The translations under genes and the position numbers were made by a program. The notes under the pieces are model-generated. The model made no database searches. It saw nothing but the letters and a program-made list of their open reading frames with translations, and was not told where the DNA came from. DNA of 64,000 nucleotides from Gordionus sp. m RMFG-2023 (lineage: Eukaryota; Nematomorpha; Gordioida; Chordodea; Parachordodidae): contig NC_088775.1 of NCBI RefSeq assembly GCF_954871325.1, positions 37,487,561 to 37,551,560 on the forward strand, in the 5' to 3' direction. Positions within the stretch are counted from its first letter, which is position 1, and every line of letters begins with the position of its first letter. This document shows positions 11,421-23,024 of this stretch, piece by piece.

Positions 11421-13211
11421 TTTTTCCTCACTTATTTTTATTGGGGGATTCGCGTGAATGAGTTAGAAAGTATGTTATTTGTTTCAATTGACGCTCCCAC
11501 CAAGGGATATTGTAATTATATTATTGAGAAAATTGAAGCACATGGGAGAAATAGGTTTTATTTTTGTTATAATGTATGCACCGCAAATAGTATACATTAA
11601 TACATCAGACCATAATTTTTTTGTAAAATATATTATAAGTTTTTTTTTTTAAAATATTATAATAAATTTTTTCAAAAAGTATTATAATAACTTTCTCATT
11701 CAATCGGTAGTAGCGACAATGACAAAATCAACAATTATCTTATTAATCGAAAGTTTTGATTAAAAAAAAATACTTAATATTAATTATATAAAAAAAAGAG
11801 ACTAAATTCTAATATAAAAATAAACTCAAAAAGAAACACTACTGAATTAAAGAGTTAAATTCGGAATTATAAAATAAGGAAACACTTTTTTATTAAATTT
11901 CATAGTTTTTATCATTACAAAAAATATCATGAAAAAATTACCAAGTAAAAAAATAATGATTTCTTTTTCACAAAAATTAACAACCTATTTTTCAGAAATG
12001 ACTGACATTTCATTAATTAAAAACTAATATATATATATTTATAAAAATTGATTGACATTTCTATTAAAATAAGTATCGTTTACGACAGTTACCGTCCAAG
12101 ACTTCTAAATTTTAAAGTACTTTTAGAAAATTTTAGAAGAAATTATTTTTTTAATTGGAAGATATTTCATTTTTATAAATTGAGAGAGTCTTCCCAGATA
12201 TTCGATTCTATTTATTTCTAAAAAAACAAATATAAATTTCAAGGTATAAGCTCCAGGTTTGCATTCTGAATAGACCTGAGCACCAAATCGGGTTGTAATT
12301 TTTATGAACGTTCTTTACAATACTATAAATCTATTTCAAGTGTGAACTTTCTATTCACTTTAAAAACTGATCAAGTGAAAGATCATCTGCAACATGTATG
12401 GTAGCCCTTTCCATATTGTAAAACAATTAAAATAAAAAGTGTGATAGCTCTCATATTGATAATTATAGATTGCTAAATGTTCCTAACAAACCTTTTATTT
12501 ATTGTTTTCCAAAATTATTTTTGATATTCGATCAATTCCTTTGAGAAATTTCAAAAATTAAAAAAATGTAAATATAATTTGAATTTGATAATTAGCATAT
12601 TTGTGATTCTGTACAATTATTTTGATATTACAATAACATTACAATCAAGTTACACTATAAAATGATTCAACAAATCAAATGAATACAAAATTTTGTAATA
12701 TCAATTTAACAAAATTTAAACTATAAATAATTAACAAGAAAACAAAATGGGCTGAGATCTCTCACACAACATAATCCAACGGCCGATTGAATCCACCTTT
12801 TCTATTCATATATTGTCTATAATTTTTTTTAAAATTAAAATTTATCAAAAAATAAAATTTTTACATGTTTGAATAGCTAGGATTCGTGATAGAAAAAACA
12901 TAATTTTTCGATCTATTAATTTATAAAAAAAATTATGCCTTTTACAATGAAAGTCGCTAGAAAAAAGGGTATATTCTATTATTCTTTACTGAATTTTTCC
13001 GAAATGAGTCTAATAAATCCATGATTCTTTGGATACTCTCACAATACATATATTTTTTAGTTTGAGATTCATTTTAGTATATACATATGCAATAGCCTTA
13101 CCTGTTCCTTGTTTTAAAAAATTTTAACATTCCCATTCACGATTTTACAACTATAAAATTTTCAATTTAAAGATGCACCAGATTCTAGATAATCGATCCG
13201 TACCCACACTG

Positions 13212-13331
13212 AATTTCAGACAATTTTGCCATAAAATTATAAATCACGCTTAATTTGTATGTATTTATATATAGATTTTTCGTATAAATTAATTAATACA
13301 CAAGGTTTAATGGCAAAAATTGTCTGAAATT
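13212..13331. repeat. Small hairpin-forming inverted repeat
   Basis: Arms of about 24 bp, AATTTCAGACAATTTTGCCA at 13212 and its near-complement TGGCAAAAATTGTCTGAAAT ending at 13330, separated by about 70 bp. This could be a tiny MITE or the relic of a palindromic element end. No target duplication was identified. Confidence 0.5.
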
Positions 13332-13799
13332 AATAAAATGGTTACTCTACATATGTTGGAATACATTTCAGGTCAAATCAGATTTTCCAAATTTTGAAAT
13401 CGTCCTCAATAAATTATATAAAATTGAGAGATTTTAAATACTCGTGGATTCCATATCCCAATATGAAATATTTATATTAATGCATTTATTTTTGTAAATC
13501 AAAAATTATAAATCAATAAATTATCTAATTTTTTCAATTTAAAATTAATAAACAAAGTATTAATTAGAACACTAAATAATTCATCTTTAAAATAATAAAA
13601 TATTGTAGATTATTTATATTTATTTTATTGTTCAAGATATACTAATAAATTTTAATGTATTTTTAATGAATTAAATTTAAATTCTAAGAATAAGAGTGTT
13701 AAAAATATTTTTTAATATCCTAATTCAAAAATTTTAGGATATGGTAGCAGAACCGAGGTAAAATATCTTTAAATATTATGAAATAATAACCTGTCCTGC

Positions 13800-14142
13800 T
13801 AATTTCGCCTGTAAAATATTTTAAATTCACCTGCTCACCCATTGTTTTAAAAATATATTTAGCCAGTTTGCTCAAAGTATGGAAGGATAAAAATTCAGGT
13901 TTCAGACCTCCGCGTGTATTAAAAAAAATAACCCACCAGTCCATTTGTTTTTGTTACTTTTCAACTGATGCTTAAAAATTATTTGATTGCTTGGTTTTTT
14001 TAGGTTATTTTATTTTAATTTGATAAATAAAATATCCAATATCTTGAAATAAATAAAATAACTAATCTTTAATAAATATAAATCAGCCTTACTTATTTTG
14101 CCCGCAAAATATTTTAAACTCACCCACCATTCGTTTAAAATT
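13800..14142. repeat. Diverged direct repeat, two copies
   Basis: A block of about 50-60 bp reading TTCGCCTGTAAAATATTTTA, then TTCACCTGCTCACCCATTGTTT, occurs near 13803-13850. It recurs diverged near 14096-14142 (TTTGCCCGCAAAATATTTTA, then CTCACCCACCATTCG). Spacing is about 290 bp. The C-rich motifs resemble hAT subterminal repeats, but no element boundaries are visible. Confidence 0.4.
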
Positions 14143-15307
14143 TTTAGACAGTCTAATGCAGACATAAGTTATGGTGTCAATTTTAAAAAATATATATTTA
14201 ATTACCGATATTTCCGTTTTTTGATAATATTTGAACATTCTCCAAATTCGACATTGCCTTCAACGTGTTTTCCCTTTTGTATGTCATTAAAATATGAAAA
14301 AAAAATATTCATAGTATTTATGATTTTAAAATTTAATTGATAAATAATTGTTTTAAAAAATTTAATCGGTATTATAAATAATAAGCTGGACTGAGAATAA
14401 ACAAAATAATTGCCAATAACCCTTTGATGAAGAGAAAGTCGATTTTTAAAAAATATCTAAAGTGTACATAAATAATTCATATCTAAAGTTGTTAAAGATA
14501 CAGAAAATAAAAATATATAAAAACGAATAATGATCATGTATAGTGTGATTTCTTGTTTCAATATTGAGATATATTATTTTAGGCCATACTGCCAAATTAT
14601 GTTTTGACGTTATACTGTGCTTTAAAAAAAATTAATTATAGTAGTGTCACTATAGCTAAAGAAGGTTTGAATCCTTAGGCAAAAATTGGCAGTTATACTA
14701 AGTGGAATATAAAAGATAGTGCCTTTATGTTATTTCAATTTATATCTATTAAACAAGAAGTGAAATGGATTGCTTGCAAATAGCCCTTGATAAAGATGGT
14801 GAGGATGAAAATAATTATTCATTTTCAGAGTAAATTTTTTGATTATTTTAAAAATATTTGTGAATTTTTTAATCAGCTATCCAATCAAATCTTTTTCAAA
14901 AAATATCAGCACATCAAACATAATAAAACATTTACTTGACAAACATGACTTATCATGTAAAAAAGAAATATCTAAACAAAATTTAAAGTTATTTTTCAAG
15001 CCTATTGTAAAAGATACCCTATAAAAGATAAAAAATGGATTCTGGTAAGGAATTATGTTCTCATGTGTTGCAAGGATTTAATGCCAATCTCTTCTATAAA
15101 TAATACTGGAATGCAAGATTTTCTAAAGGTTATTTGTAAAATCCTTATAATTTTTTATAGGGCAATCTTCATTTTTATTTTAACTGTTAAGATATTTAAT
15201 TATTTTATGATAGAATATTTAAATAAAACTGAAATCATCAGAATTTTTTATGGCATAATATTTTTATTATTAACTTTTTATTATATGGAAATATGGCATT
15301 ATTTCAG

Positions 15308-15711
15308 ATACAAAAGATTTACCAGATAGATCAACACTTGGCCGGAGTGGATTCGATGATATGTATTTATCAATGAAAGCATACATATGCCAACAAATTA
15401 ATATAGGTCCTAAATTTTGTGCTATAACTTTTGATATGTGGACCGAAAATATAGACGACGAAATTATATTACTTTTACATTTCACGAATTGTATTTTATA
15501 CATGGCGACACATCATGTCACTCAAAAACATACCGCTGAAACTATTCTTTACGAGATAGAAAAAGTTGAAAATGAATTTGATTTATGGTCCAAGAAAATT
15601 CAAATGATTGATGCAGGACCCAATGTAAAGAAAAGTGTTCGTTTAGGAGAATATGACCATCATTTATGTTTGGGGCATGGATTACATAATCTAGTGACAG
15701 TTGAGGAATAA
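15308..15711 (+). pseudogene. hAT-A transposase, RNase H-like core fragment
   Basis: Reads RSTLGRSGFDDMYLSM, then FCAITFDMWTENIDD, a HFTNCILYMATHH strand and DAGPNVKKSVRL, ending in LCLGHGLHNLVTVEE. This is the hAT catalytic core region: the D of TFDMWT is the usual first acidic residue, and the DAGPN segment corresponds to the TDNAAN motif. It stops at 15709-15711, with homologous coding resuming at 15853 in a shifted frame, so it is not a functional exon. Confidence 0.8.
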
Positions 15712-16365
15712 AAAAAGTTAATAAAATAGAAAATCTCATTAAAAAGTGAGAGAAGTTATAGTTGCCTTAAGATTCAAAACAGCGGACTTTGAAAATATAG
15801 ATGATATCGAAAATGTTTTGAATCGATATCATATACATCGGATATTTTAGATTTGGTTGATAATGATCCTTTTTATGAAGATCGTTTGGGGTTTGATGAT
15901 GATAGTGCAAATCAAAAATCATATGAGAAAAAACATAAAACCTTAAAATTAAATGTGCCTACAGGTTGGAATAATATTTTAATAATGCTGTTAAGTGTGA
16001 CTGGCAATAACAAAAATCTTATAAATATTCTATTAAATAGAATGGAGAACCCGGATCTCAAATTATTTAACTCCGATTGGGATTTGGTGCATGAACTTTT
16101 AAATTTTCTTAAAACCTTCAAAAAAACTGTCGAATTTTTATCCGTCCAAAAAGGGATTACTATAAATTTATCCTTATTATTTCGTAGTGAAATTAAAAAT
16201 CATTTAATTGTAAAAGAATATGATAGTCCTCCCATAGCATCCCTTAAAAAAATATGCTTACTAAATGTGATCATAGATTTCCAATAACCGATCTTCAGGT
16301 AGTATTTTTAAATACATTAATTATTTTTTATATATTATTTCTCTTTGTTTTAATTTTTTACTTAG

Positions 16366-16869
16366 GTGTTAGGAACACTTTTGGATTCTCGTTTTCAATC
16401 TATAAACATAGTAAATAAATATTTAAAGGAAAGAAATATTACTCCGGTGCAATTTTTATGTCAACACGCTACTTCTCTACGACCTTACAAGGACGAATTA
16501 AACGAATGTGAAAAGACGGAAGTTGCTTCAAAACTCGATTATCTTAAGTCATTGGCTATGAAACATTCATCTATTCATAACAATAACCTGGAACAACAAG
16601 ACAATCTAACAAGTTTAGAAAAAAAGTGCTATTCATCATTTTCGCCTTATAATTTAGAGATAAAAGATGTCTTAGATTTTTGGAAGATAAGAGCATTGGA
16701 TCTTCCTAAACTTTCAATATTAGCTAGAAAGGTCCTGTGCGTTCCAGTTATGAGCACACCCAGCGAGCGTGTATTTTCCATAGCTGGACTCACTCTGAAC
16801 TCTAAAAGATTATTATTATGTCCTATAAATCTAAATAAAATAATATTTATACATGATAATTATTACTAA
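16366..16869 (+). pseudogene. hAT-A transposase C-terminal dimerisation exon
   Basis: A 167-residue open exon starting exactly at a splice acceptor (CTTAG, 16361-16365). It begins VLGTLLDSRFQ, the family's LDPRFK block. It ends with DFWKIRALDLPKLSILARK, VLCVPVMSTPSERVFSIAG and an NKIIFIHDN tail, the signature of the hAT dimerisation domain. This is the best preserved part of the element. The upstream exon must be read in another frame near 16255 to join it, indicating a frameshift. Confidence 0.9.
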
Positions 16870-16927
16870 AAAGGGTTTCCAATGAATTTATAATTTTAAT
16901 TAAAAAAATTAAAGTTAGAAAAATATT

Positions 16928-17053
16928 TGACGCCGCCACGCCGCCGCCGCCGATTTTTGTGGCGGCATCTAAATCGATTCGCCGCCGCCAGCCGATCATT
17001 TTAAAAAAGAAACGCCGCCGCCGCCAAAAATGCTGTCGGCGCACATGTCTAGA
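16928..17053. repeat. GC-rich 3' end of hAT-A with GCCGCC repeats
   Basis: Three clusters of GCCGCC repeats alternate with GGCGGC in opposite orientation inside otherwise AT-rich DNA, ending GCGCACATGTCTAG. It lies 60 bp after the transposase stop. The orientation and TAGACATG-like outer end suggest the 3' terminal region of the hAT, with subterminal binding sites. The matching 5' block was not found. Confidence 0.65.
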
Positions 17054-17059
17054 TAATAT

Positions 17060-17650
17060 GGATTTTTTTTACCATAATATCATATATTTGATATAATTGT
17101 ATTGATAAATTATTATTGATTTTTATTATATTTAGAAATCCAAAATGTTAATGTTTTTTATGTGATAAAATTGAAAAAGAAATAAAGAAAAATTAATTTT
17201 TAATAAATTGGAATTATCGTAATATAGGTGCCGTTCTCTTCTAGGAAAAAACATTTTTGCGGCATAGCGACAAATAAAAACTAACTAAAAATTTACGATC
17301 ATGGACAATTAGAAAATAAAAAGGAAATTCGAAATCAAAGTTAAATTTTTTTCAGTTGAATTTTAATGTATTGTTGATAGTGATTTTATTATTAATTGCA
17401 TTGGCTTATTTTATCATTTAAAATTGTAAAAATTTTTTAATAATATTAATTAATTTATTATAAATGTATTTAATATATATTATATATTTTTTTTGGCAAT
17501 ATATGATACTTTATTTAAAAAACAAATTTTTCTTTTACAAATTATAATTAAAAATATATATTAAAAAATAAATAAGCATATATTAAAAATGAATTAAAAA
17601 ATATATATATGTATATATATATAAAAGAACTGAGAAAAATTTTTTTTAAA
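17060..17650. other. AT-rich spacer with dispersed repeat copy
   Basis: No gene. The stretch of about 17130-17228 is closely similar to about 47990-48085: both contain AAAATGTTAATGTTTTTTAT, then GATAAAATTGAAAAAGAAAT and GGAATTATCGTAATATA. This is a dispersed repeat of unknown type. The rest is low-complexity AT. Confidence 0.6.
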
Positions 17651-17663
17651 AAAAGAGTACAAA

Positions 17664-19080
17664 TCACCCTAGAGAAGAGTGAATGCTTAAAAAATTGGAC
17701 CGACAGATTTCCAGGGAAATCTGCTGACGAAGGTGATATCCTTCATTGGGGTTCCCTGAGATCCGCCAGGGAAATCTGCTGACGAAGGTGAAATCCTTCA
17801 TTGGGGTCCCTGAGATCTGCTTCATTTTTTTTCCTATGGTTTTAATGAAATTGAGAGCATCACTTTCGAACATGCCTAGGGTAATAGTAACGATTGGGAT
17901 AAACACGGTGTTGGTGAGGCAAGCATATTTGTTTTTTTAGGATTTCGGCCTTTTCGATGGCAGAAAATGAGAGGTTGGACTTGGCGGCAAAATCGACACA
18001 GGTATAGTCCCAAGCAAGTGGAAGACAATTGGTCCAGGGAATGAGAGATATGCCATCGGCTATTCGATGGGATGGCTGCAGTCGATGCAAATGGAGGGAA
18101 CCACGGCATTACAGCCAAGGCGGAGGGCTATGGAAATGCGTAGCTATTCACCAGTCAAAAAGGAGGCCAAGATTGGAACTGGGGATGACTTCCAGCCATT
18201 CGTAACCTCAGCTTGCATATAATACTAAATTATTGAGAATGTCCTCAAAGGGCCTGTTCGAAATAAGGTATTCAACGGAACGGGCGATGAGAGGAGCATC
18301 CCAGTCTATTACGACAAAGGGTGGGTGAGCAGTTGCTGTCCCAAAAGGTGAAGGCCTGCTAGAGGTCAGTATCTAAAGGAGTGGATCCATTATCAATGAT
18401 AGATTGAGCAGCAAGACGAGATGAGATAAAGGTTGAGAGGGAAAGTTGTATCGGGATCGGATACCAATACCACCAGATTTGCTGGGAAGGGTGGCCTGAA
18501 GCCAAGATGAATTGGAAAATTTAAGGTTTAATATGTTTTCAAGAAGACCCTTAATTTGGGTTTCATGGGAAACGAGCAAGTCACGGCATTTAAAGTTCGG
18601 AAAGGATCTCAGGGCGTAAAGGATTTTAGGTATGTTGAAATAATTTTTTATTGAAAAAAAAGATTGATGGGTTGGGAGGTAATTAAATAATGTATTTAAT
18701 GTGGATAAATTGTTAAGGGATTTGTTTAAAAATGCTTCAATGCCCTTTTCACCTCCCATGGGTGATCCTAGGTGTGTCATCTCGTCTCTGTTGATGACGT
18801 GATATGCCATGCCTGAAGGCATAGAAGTGGGATTTAGGAAGCAAATCTCACATTTGGGGAGGTTGAGAGATAGTCCTGTAATATGAGAGATTCTCAATGA
18901 TGAGGGGGGTGGATGTGATTGTGGAAAGGTTGTCCGAGACTATGCCGTCACCAAGATACCAGGAATTAAAGGTAAGATTAGATTTAGATTGAATTTCCTG
19001 AATTATCTTGTGGATCTCGATGCAAAAGAAGGCTGGGCCTAAGGGGTCTCCTTGTTGAATTCCCTCTTGAGAAATTTATT
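17664..19080 (-). pseudogene. LINE reverse transcriptase, 5'-truncated, minus strand
   Basis: Read on the minus strand. EGIQQGDPLGPAFFCIEIHK lies near 19020-19070, then WYLGDGIVSDNL near 18940-18965 (the YLDD box, here YLGD), then GLSLNLPKCE. A long thumb/connector (18373-18897) follows. After that come RISIALRLGCNAVVPS, DGISLIPWTN and LAWDYTCVDFAAKSNL, and last FIPIVTITLG near 17900. This matches a class of animal LINE-like RTs ending in a probable restriction-like endonuclease. Several frameshifts and stops separate the blocks. The fingers are missing, consistent with 5' truncation at about 19080. The YLGD variant could be a mutation. Confidence 0.8.
17705..17818. repeat. Tandem duplication of about 56 bp inside LINE end
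   Basis: Two adjacent copies of a block starting GGGAAATCTGCTGACGAAGG, then CCTTCATTGGGG, ending CCTGAGATC. They differ by a few substitutions and one base of length. The block lies in the last part of the LINE coding region and duplicates about 18 codons, so it arose after or during decay. Confidence 0.8.
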
Positions 19081-19084
19081 TGGA

Positions 19085-19640
19085 AATTAAAGAATTTTTA
19101 GATAAAAATAAAATTTTAAAATGCTTAATAGAAAAAGTATAAAAACTAATAATTATTTTGAAATTATAAATGTTTCCCAATTAGATATTTACTTTGGAGT
19201 AGCAATAATTTTAGTATTATGGATTATAATTTATTTTTGGTATAGAAAAAGAAATGGAAATAAAGGTGCAAATAAAATAATAATGTTTAGAAATGGAAAA
19301 AAATGAAAAATTTGGTAAATTTAAAAAAGAAATGGAAATATTATGCAAAGAAATATATATGTAAAACAATGAATAAAAAAATAGAATAATAAAAACAGAT
19401 ATATTTAACTATTTTAAAAAAAAATATTTGGAATTAATATTAATAAACCAGATAAGAATGGAAATCTGGGAGAAAAGAATAAATGGAAATTAAAAAAAAG
19501 ATAAAATGAGTTAAAAAAATGGAAAAAGAAATATTTAGAGTAAAAATGGCAGTAATGAAAATAAAAATAAAAGAATTGGAGAAAAATGAAAAAAAAGAAT
19601 AGAAGAAAATTATGGGAATAATAATAGAGGGGGAAATCGA
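19085..19640. other. Purine-rich AT stretch, no gene
   Basis: The + strand is very rich in A with interspersed GGAAAT words. Long open frames appear on the minus strand only because T-rich sequence lacks stops. No motif is recognised. It may be the degraded, low-complexity part of the Gag-type fossil downstream. Confidence 0.45.
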
Positions 19641-20000
19641 TATAGAATTTAAAATAGGAGGAATCAGCAGAATAGAACGGGGCAAAATGGATCATCTTAT
19701 AATTGCGGAGAGTATGGTCATATAAGTGGTGGGGAATGTAATCAAATAATAAACAAAAGAATGTTACCGGAATATGTAAAAGATGTGGAAATAAAGGGCA
19801 TAATGCAGAGGAGTGTGATGTTCTGGCATATAAGTTTTTAGATGAAAAACAAAAAATTGGGGTTTCGTGTGAAAATTGTGGATATACTCAAGATAAATGT
19901 TATAGAAATAAACAAGGATATTCCAAAGCATTACAGCTGTGGAATATGTAAAAAATGATAGAATACATATGAAAGAAACAATGTGGGAGACATAACTTGC
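19640..20000 (+). mobile_element. Gag-type zinc-knuckle fossil
   Basis: The + strand holds several CCHC-like knuckles: CGEYGHISGGEC near 19700, CKRCGNKGHNAEEC near 19770-19812, and CENCGYTQDKC near 19870-19900. Serial knuckles of this kind are typical of retrotransposon Gag proteins. The fossil is broken and no reverse transcriptase follows directly. LTR-element family unknown; Ty3 or copia are both possible. Confidence 0.55.
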
Positions 20001-20278
20001 TCTAAGAGGCGCAATATTTGGCATTATGCGAAAGATTGTACAGTAGGTTGACTGTATGATAGCGAAATAAAAACATTTGCAGTTGTTATATCAAAGAATC
20101 CATTGGGTCAAATGAATGAAATTATAAATGATAATAATAAAATGGAAATTGTTATGTATTGAATTGCTTATGTTGTTATTTTGTATTTTTTGTAAAATGT
20201 TTTTTTCATTATTATATTATTATATGAATTTGAATAAAAAAGAACATATTTTTTGATAAAAAATAAAGAAAATGAATT

Positions 20279-20395
20279 ATAAGAATTATTTCTGGCATTA
20301 TATTTCGATTACTACTAATGGAATTGCAAGAATTATTTCTGACATTATATTTCGATAACTACCAACATTACAATTTAAAAATGGCGCAGTCAATA
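20279..20395 (+). repeat. Repeated motif and possible LTR end with primer-binding site
   Basis: A 35-bp block, AAGAATTATTTCTGGCATTA, then TATTTCGATTACTAC, occurs at 20279 and again at about 20329. It is followed near 20380 by ATGGCGCAGTC, which resembles primer-binding sites of some Ty3-type elements. A Gag-like segment follows at 20.6 kb in the same orientation, consistent with a 5' LTR end here. The LTR start is not identified. Confidence 0.35.
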
Positions 20396-20589
20396 AAAGT
20401 CTAACGGATTCAAACCTGTGTTAAATAGCTTACTACGACTTTTTTAAAGATTTAAAAACACACAACCAAGTTTAACATCACCATAAGAAAAATCACTATT
20501 ATTAACAACATAGGATGTAATATTTACAAATTACTGGTAAATTTATGTGCACCTGATCAGGAAACAAAAAGGTATTAGAATTACGTTTT

Positions 20590-20800
20590 AATCAAATTTT
20601 TTCATCCCAAACCTAATATAATTGTGGAGAGATATAATTTTTAACAATATAATCAAAAAAATGAGGAAAAATTAATAGACTATATTCATAAAATTAGAAA
20701 ATTAGCAACGACTTGTGAATTTGGGGAATATTTAAATACTGCATTAAGAGATAAATTTATATTCCACGATCTCAGATATAATCTTGGATATACTTAATTT
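20590..20800 (+). mobile_element. Gag capsid-type fossil
   Basis: The + strand reads IVERYNF, then EEKLIDYIHKIRKLATTCEF and LRDKFIF, which matches the retrotransposon Gag domain (family form: ERY-F ... Q---E---Y---L--LA--C-FG ... LRD-F--G). It is broken and short, and nothing of pol follows before the hAT insertion at 21.34 kb. An old LTR-element fossil. Confidence 0.6.
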
Positions 20801-20804
20801 GATT

Positions 20805-21330
20805 CTTAGATGCAATGGTTTCTTCCAACTTATGATTGTAACGACACAGGAATATGCTTTTTAATAATTTTATTTTTTATTAATTCTATTTATTACAGAG
20901 TTAATAATTAAAATTCAGAAATATTAAAATAATTTTTATAACAAAAAAATATGATTTCAAAAAGCACAATTTCAAAAAATGAATAAAATTTCGACGATTA
21001 AAATTATTATAAAATCAAACTAATATAAAATTAAAATGATCATTTTGTTTTTGACTAATAATATTTTTCTTTTTTACACCAATCAACAATATCAAATATC
21101 GTTGATTGACGTTTTATATAAAAATGCATATAATTATTTATAAAATAAGCAAAGCGATGGCATGCCACCCCTTTATGGGTTAGTGGCATTCATCCCCCCC
21201 CCCCCCAAAAAAAAATATATAATAAAAACAACAATATAAGCTCATATATATATAATAATCAGGAATATCTATGTTAGTGTATTATTATTTAGGAAAAAAA
21301 ATTATGCCTATGTACTATAACTCGCTTACA
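20805..21330. other. AT-rich spacer with poly-C tract
   Basis: No gene. It contains a run of about 14 C at about 21197-21210 followed by a poly-A run. The last bases, CTAACATC at 21331-21338, form the left copy of the target duplication of the hAT that follows. Confidence 0.6.
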
Positions 21331-22289
21331 CTAACATCCATTGGCGTACGCAGCGGGGGAGGGGGCAGGGGGACAAATCCCCCCCCCCCCCCCAAGCCAA
21401 AATATGCAGATGCCGGATATATTTTTCAAAAATATTGTTTATATTAATTTATATTTGTTAATATTTATTCGTATCTCATATTAAATATATATTTATTATC
21501 ACATTTATCTACTAAGTTATTTTATCAATTAATTTCGATTTCAAGTTTTCCGGCGTAATATTTACTTATTATTTTCAAATTTTTAGTGGCTTAATATTTA
21601 TCTACCATTTTCAAATTTCTAGTCAAATATTAATTATTTCTCAAACTTCTTGTCCAACAGGGAAAAAGAAATTGCAACCTTGTCCAACGAGATAGAATCT
21701 CTGCCATCAAGCACTAACAGCTTTTAAGGATAGAAAAGCCAATTATTTGCTATTACTGAAATATCACAATGAAATATTTTCTCAGAAGCAAGAAAATTAT
21801 TGGATTCAATGCTAATTCCAAATTTTATTTCTCATTAGAATGTATTATTTAATTATACAACTATTTTAAGTATTACTTTTCAAAAACATGACATTGACTT
21901 GATTAAGAAGATGAGAATAGCGGAGAGCATTTTATCAGAACTCAAGGAAATTAGGGCTAATGTTGATGGAGAATTTCATATTTTATTGTTGAGTCAAAAG
22001 CAGAGCTATACGTGTTTAATATTTGTCTCCCTCGACTTGTAGCAAGGCAAGCTCATCGTTAAAACATTAATATAGGATCAGTAGAAGAGTATATCTTAAA
22101 TACAGATAAATTTATAGCCCAGATAAATGAATTTTTAATTCATCATGCAGCACTTACTAATCTGCAAATATTACTTCTACAAAAGCCTTCCCAACCTTTT
22201 TCAGATGGTGATAGAAAAAAAAATATTTGTTAGATTTTTATTATGAAGATGTTAAAGTATCTTAGGATGCCTTACTAGCTGAATAATTA

Positions 22290-22935
22290 TGTTTATAAGA
22301 TTAACTATGGTTGATATAGTCCCAAAAAATGCTATGGATGCTCTGCATTATTTCAAACACATTTTAGATTAAATTCCCAATGTATTAAAAGGGTTTATAA
22401 ACTCTTCCCATTAGTAAACTAATGAGAGAACATTCTCTTTTTTAAGAAGAATAACAGAGGCCTGCAGAAGTACCATTTGCAGGGCGCGGCCCGGATTTTT
22501 TTTAAAGATTTTTTATGGCCCGGCCTGGGTTTTTTTAAAAAAATTTTTATGCCCGCCCCGGTTTTTTTTAAAATAAAATTTTCAGGCCTGGCCCGGATTT
22601 TTTAAAAATAAATTATTTTTATTCTTATAGCTAATAACGATTTCAAATATAGGCTGTTTTAAAAAATACAGCCCGAATTGGGTGTTTTTTAAATATAATT
22701 CAGGCCCGGCTTGTAGTTTTTTAAAAAAAATTCGGGCCCGGCCCGGGTATATTTAAAAAAATTAAAATACTATCCAGCCCGGGAGCCGGGCCTGCAGGTC
22801 TCTGAAAAACATACCAAGAAGTATAACATCTGAAAGTAGATTGAAAGGTTTGGATTGAATTTTCATAGGCATTTGACGACAAGCAAGGATGAGATAATTG
22901 AAAAATTAGCTCAATCACAACGAAGATTGGATTTT
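22290..22935 (+). pseudogene. hAT-B transposase C-terminal domain, split by MITE
   Basis: Before the GC-rich insert the + strand reads TNERTFSFLRRITEACRSTI; after it, PRSITSESRLKGLD and later RRLDF. These are contiguous in the hAT dimerisation domain (ERSFS-LRRIK--LRSTM--ERL-GL), so the insert at 22477-22804 interrupted an existing coding sequence. There are stop codons upstream of TNERTF, so the gene is dead. Confidence 0.75.
22477..22804. mobile_element. GC-rich MITE with GGCCCGG repeats, inside hAT-B
   Basis: About 330 bp of alternating GCCCGG/CCGGGC islands and poly-T or poly-A spacers, ending GGCCTGCAGGTCTCTG. The same right end and repeat style occur in the MITE at 51133-51329, where both ends carry CAGAGACCTGCAG. 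The left end here is uncertain: a partial TGCAGGGC start at 22477, or CAGAGGCCTGCAG at 22455, which overlaps hAT coding sequence. Flanking AGAAGTA words on both sides may be the target duplication. Confidence 0.6.
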
Positions 22936-23024
22936 ACATTGCAAATATTTAACATATGCAATTAATCCTAAAAAACTTTTGTGTAAAGGCTCAAAAAATT
23001 CAAATTTCTATTTTGGGTCATTTA

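Larger units (their letters stand above)
11425..14650. other. Long AT-rich gene-free stretch
   Basis: About 3.2 kb with no supportable gene; open frames are short and without motifs. It holds an inverted-repeat hairpin at 13.21-13.33 kb and a diverged direct repeat at 13.80/14.09 kb, annotated separately. The remainder is AT-rich DNA, probably decayed transposon sequence. Confidence 0.5.
14740..17053 (+). mobile_element. Decayed hAT transposon with BED finger (hAT-A)
   Basis: Remains of a hAT transposase in order: BED-finger C-terminal half (TSNIIKHLLDKHDL, near 14900), a CCKDLMPISSINNTGMQDF block near 15063-15125, the ITFDMWTENIDDE core, a LGHGLHNLV block near 15670, and a C-terminal dimerisation domain to 16869. 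Two introns are likely: about 15129-15307 and 16299-16365 (GTAGTA ... ACTTAG). The reading frame is interrupted at several points, including a stop at 15709 and a shift near 16255. The 3' end is the GC-rich block at 16928-17053. No matching 5' terminus was found. Confidence 0.85.

Noticed and set aside
11245-11457. A 70-residue frame with repeated SFIRLIESF
   Set aside because: The repeat is the 54-57 bp tandem DNA unit in the gypsy 3' region, not a protein repeat.
14640-14690. A GGTTTGAATCC word like a tRNA B box
   Set aside because: No A box, anticodon arm or acceptor stem can be folded around it, and it lies at the head of a decayed hAT.
19414-19695. Overlapping minus-strand frames rich in Phe and Tyr
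   Set aside because: They come from an A-rich + strand, which rarely gives stops on the T-rich strand.
20395-20425. GGATTCAAACC, a tRNA T-arm-like word on the minus strand
   Set aside because: No cloverleaf around it; it lies next to a possible LTR end and primer-binding site, which explains tRNA-like words better.
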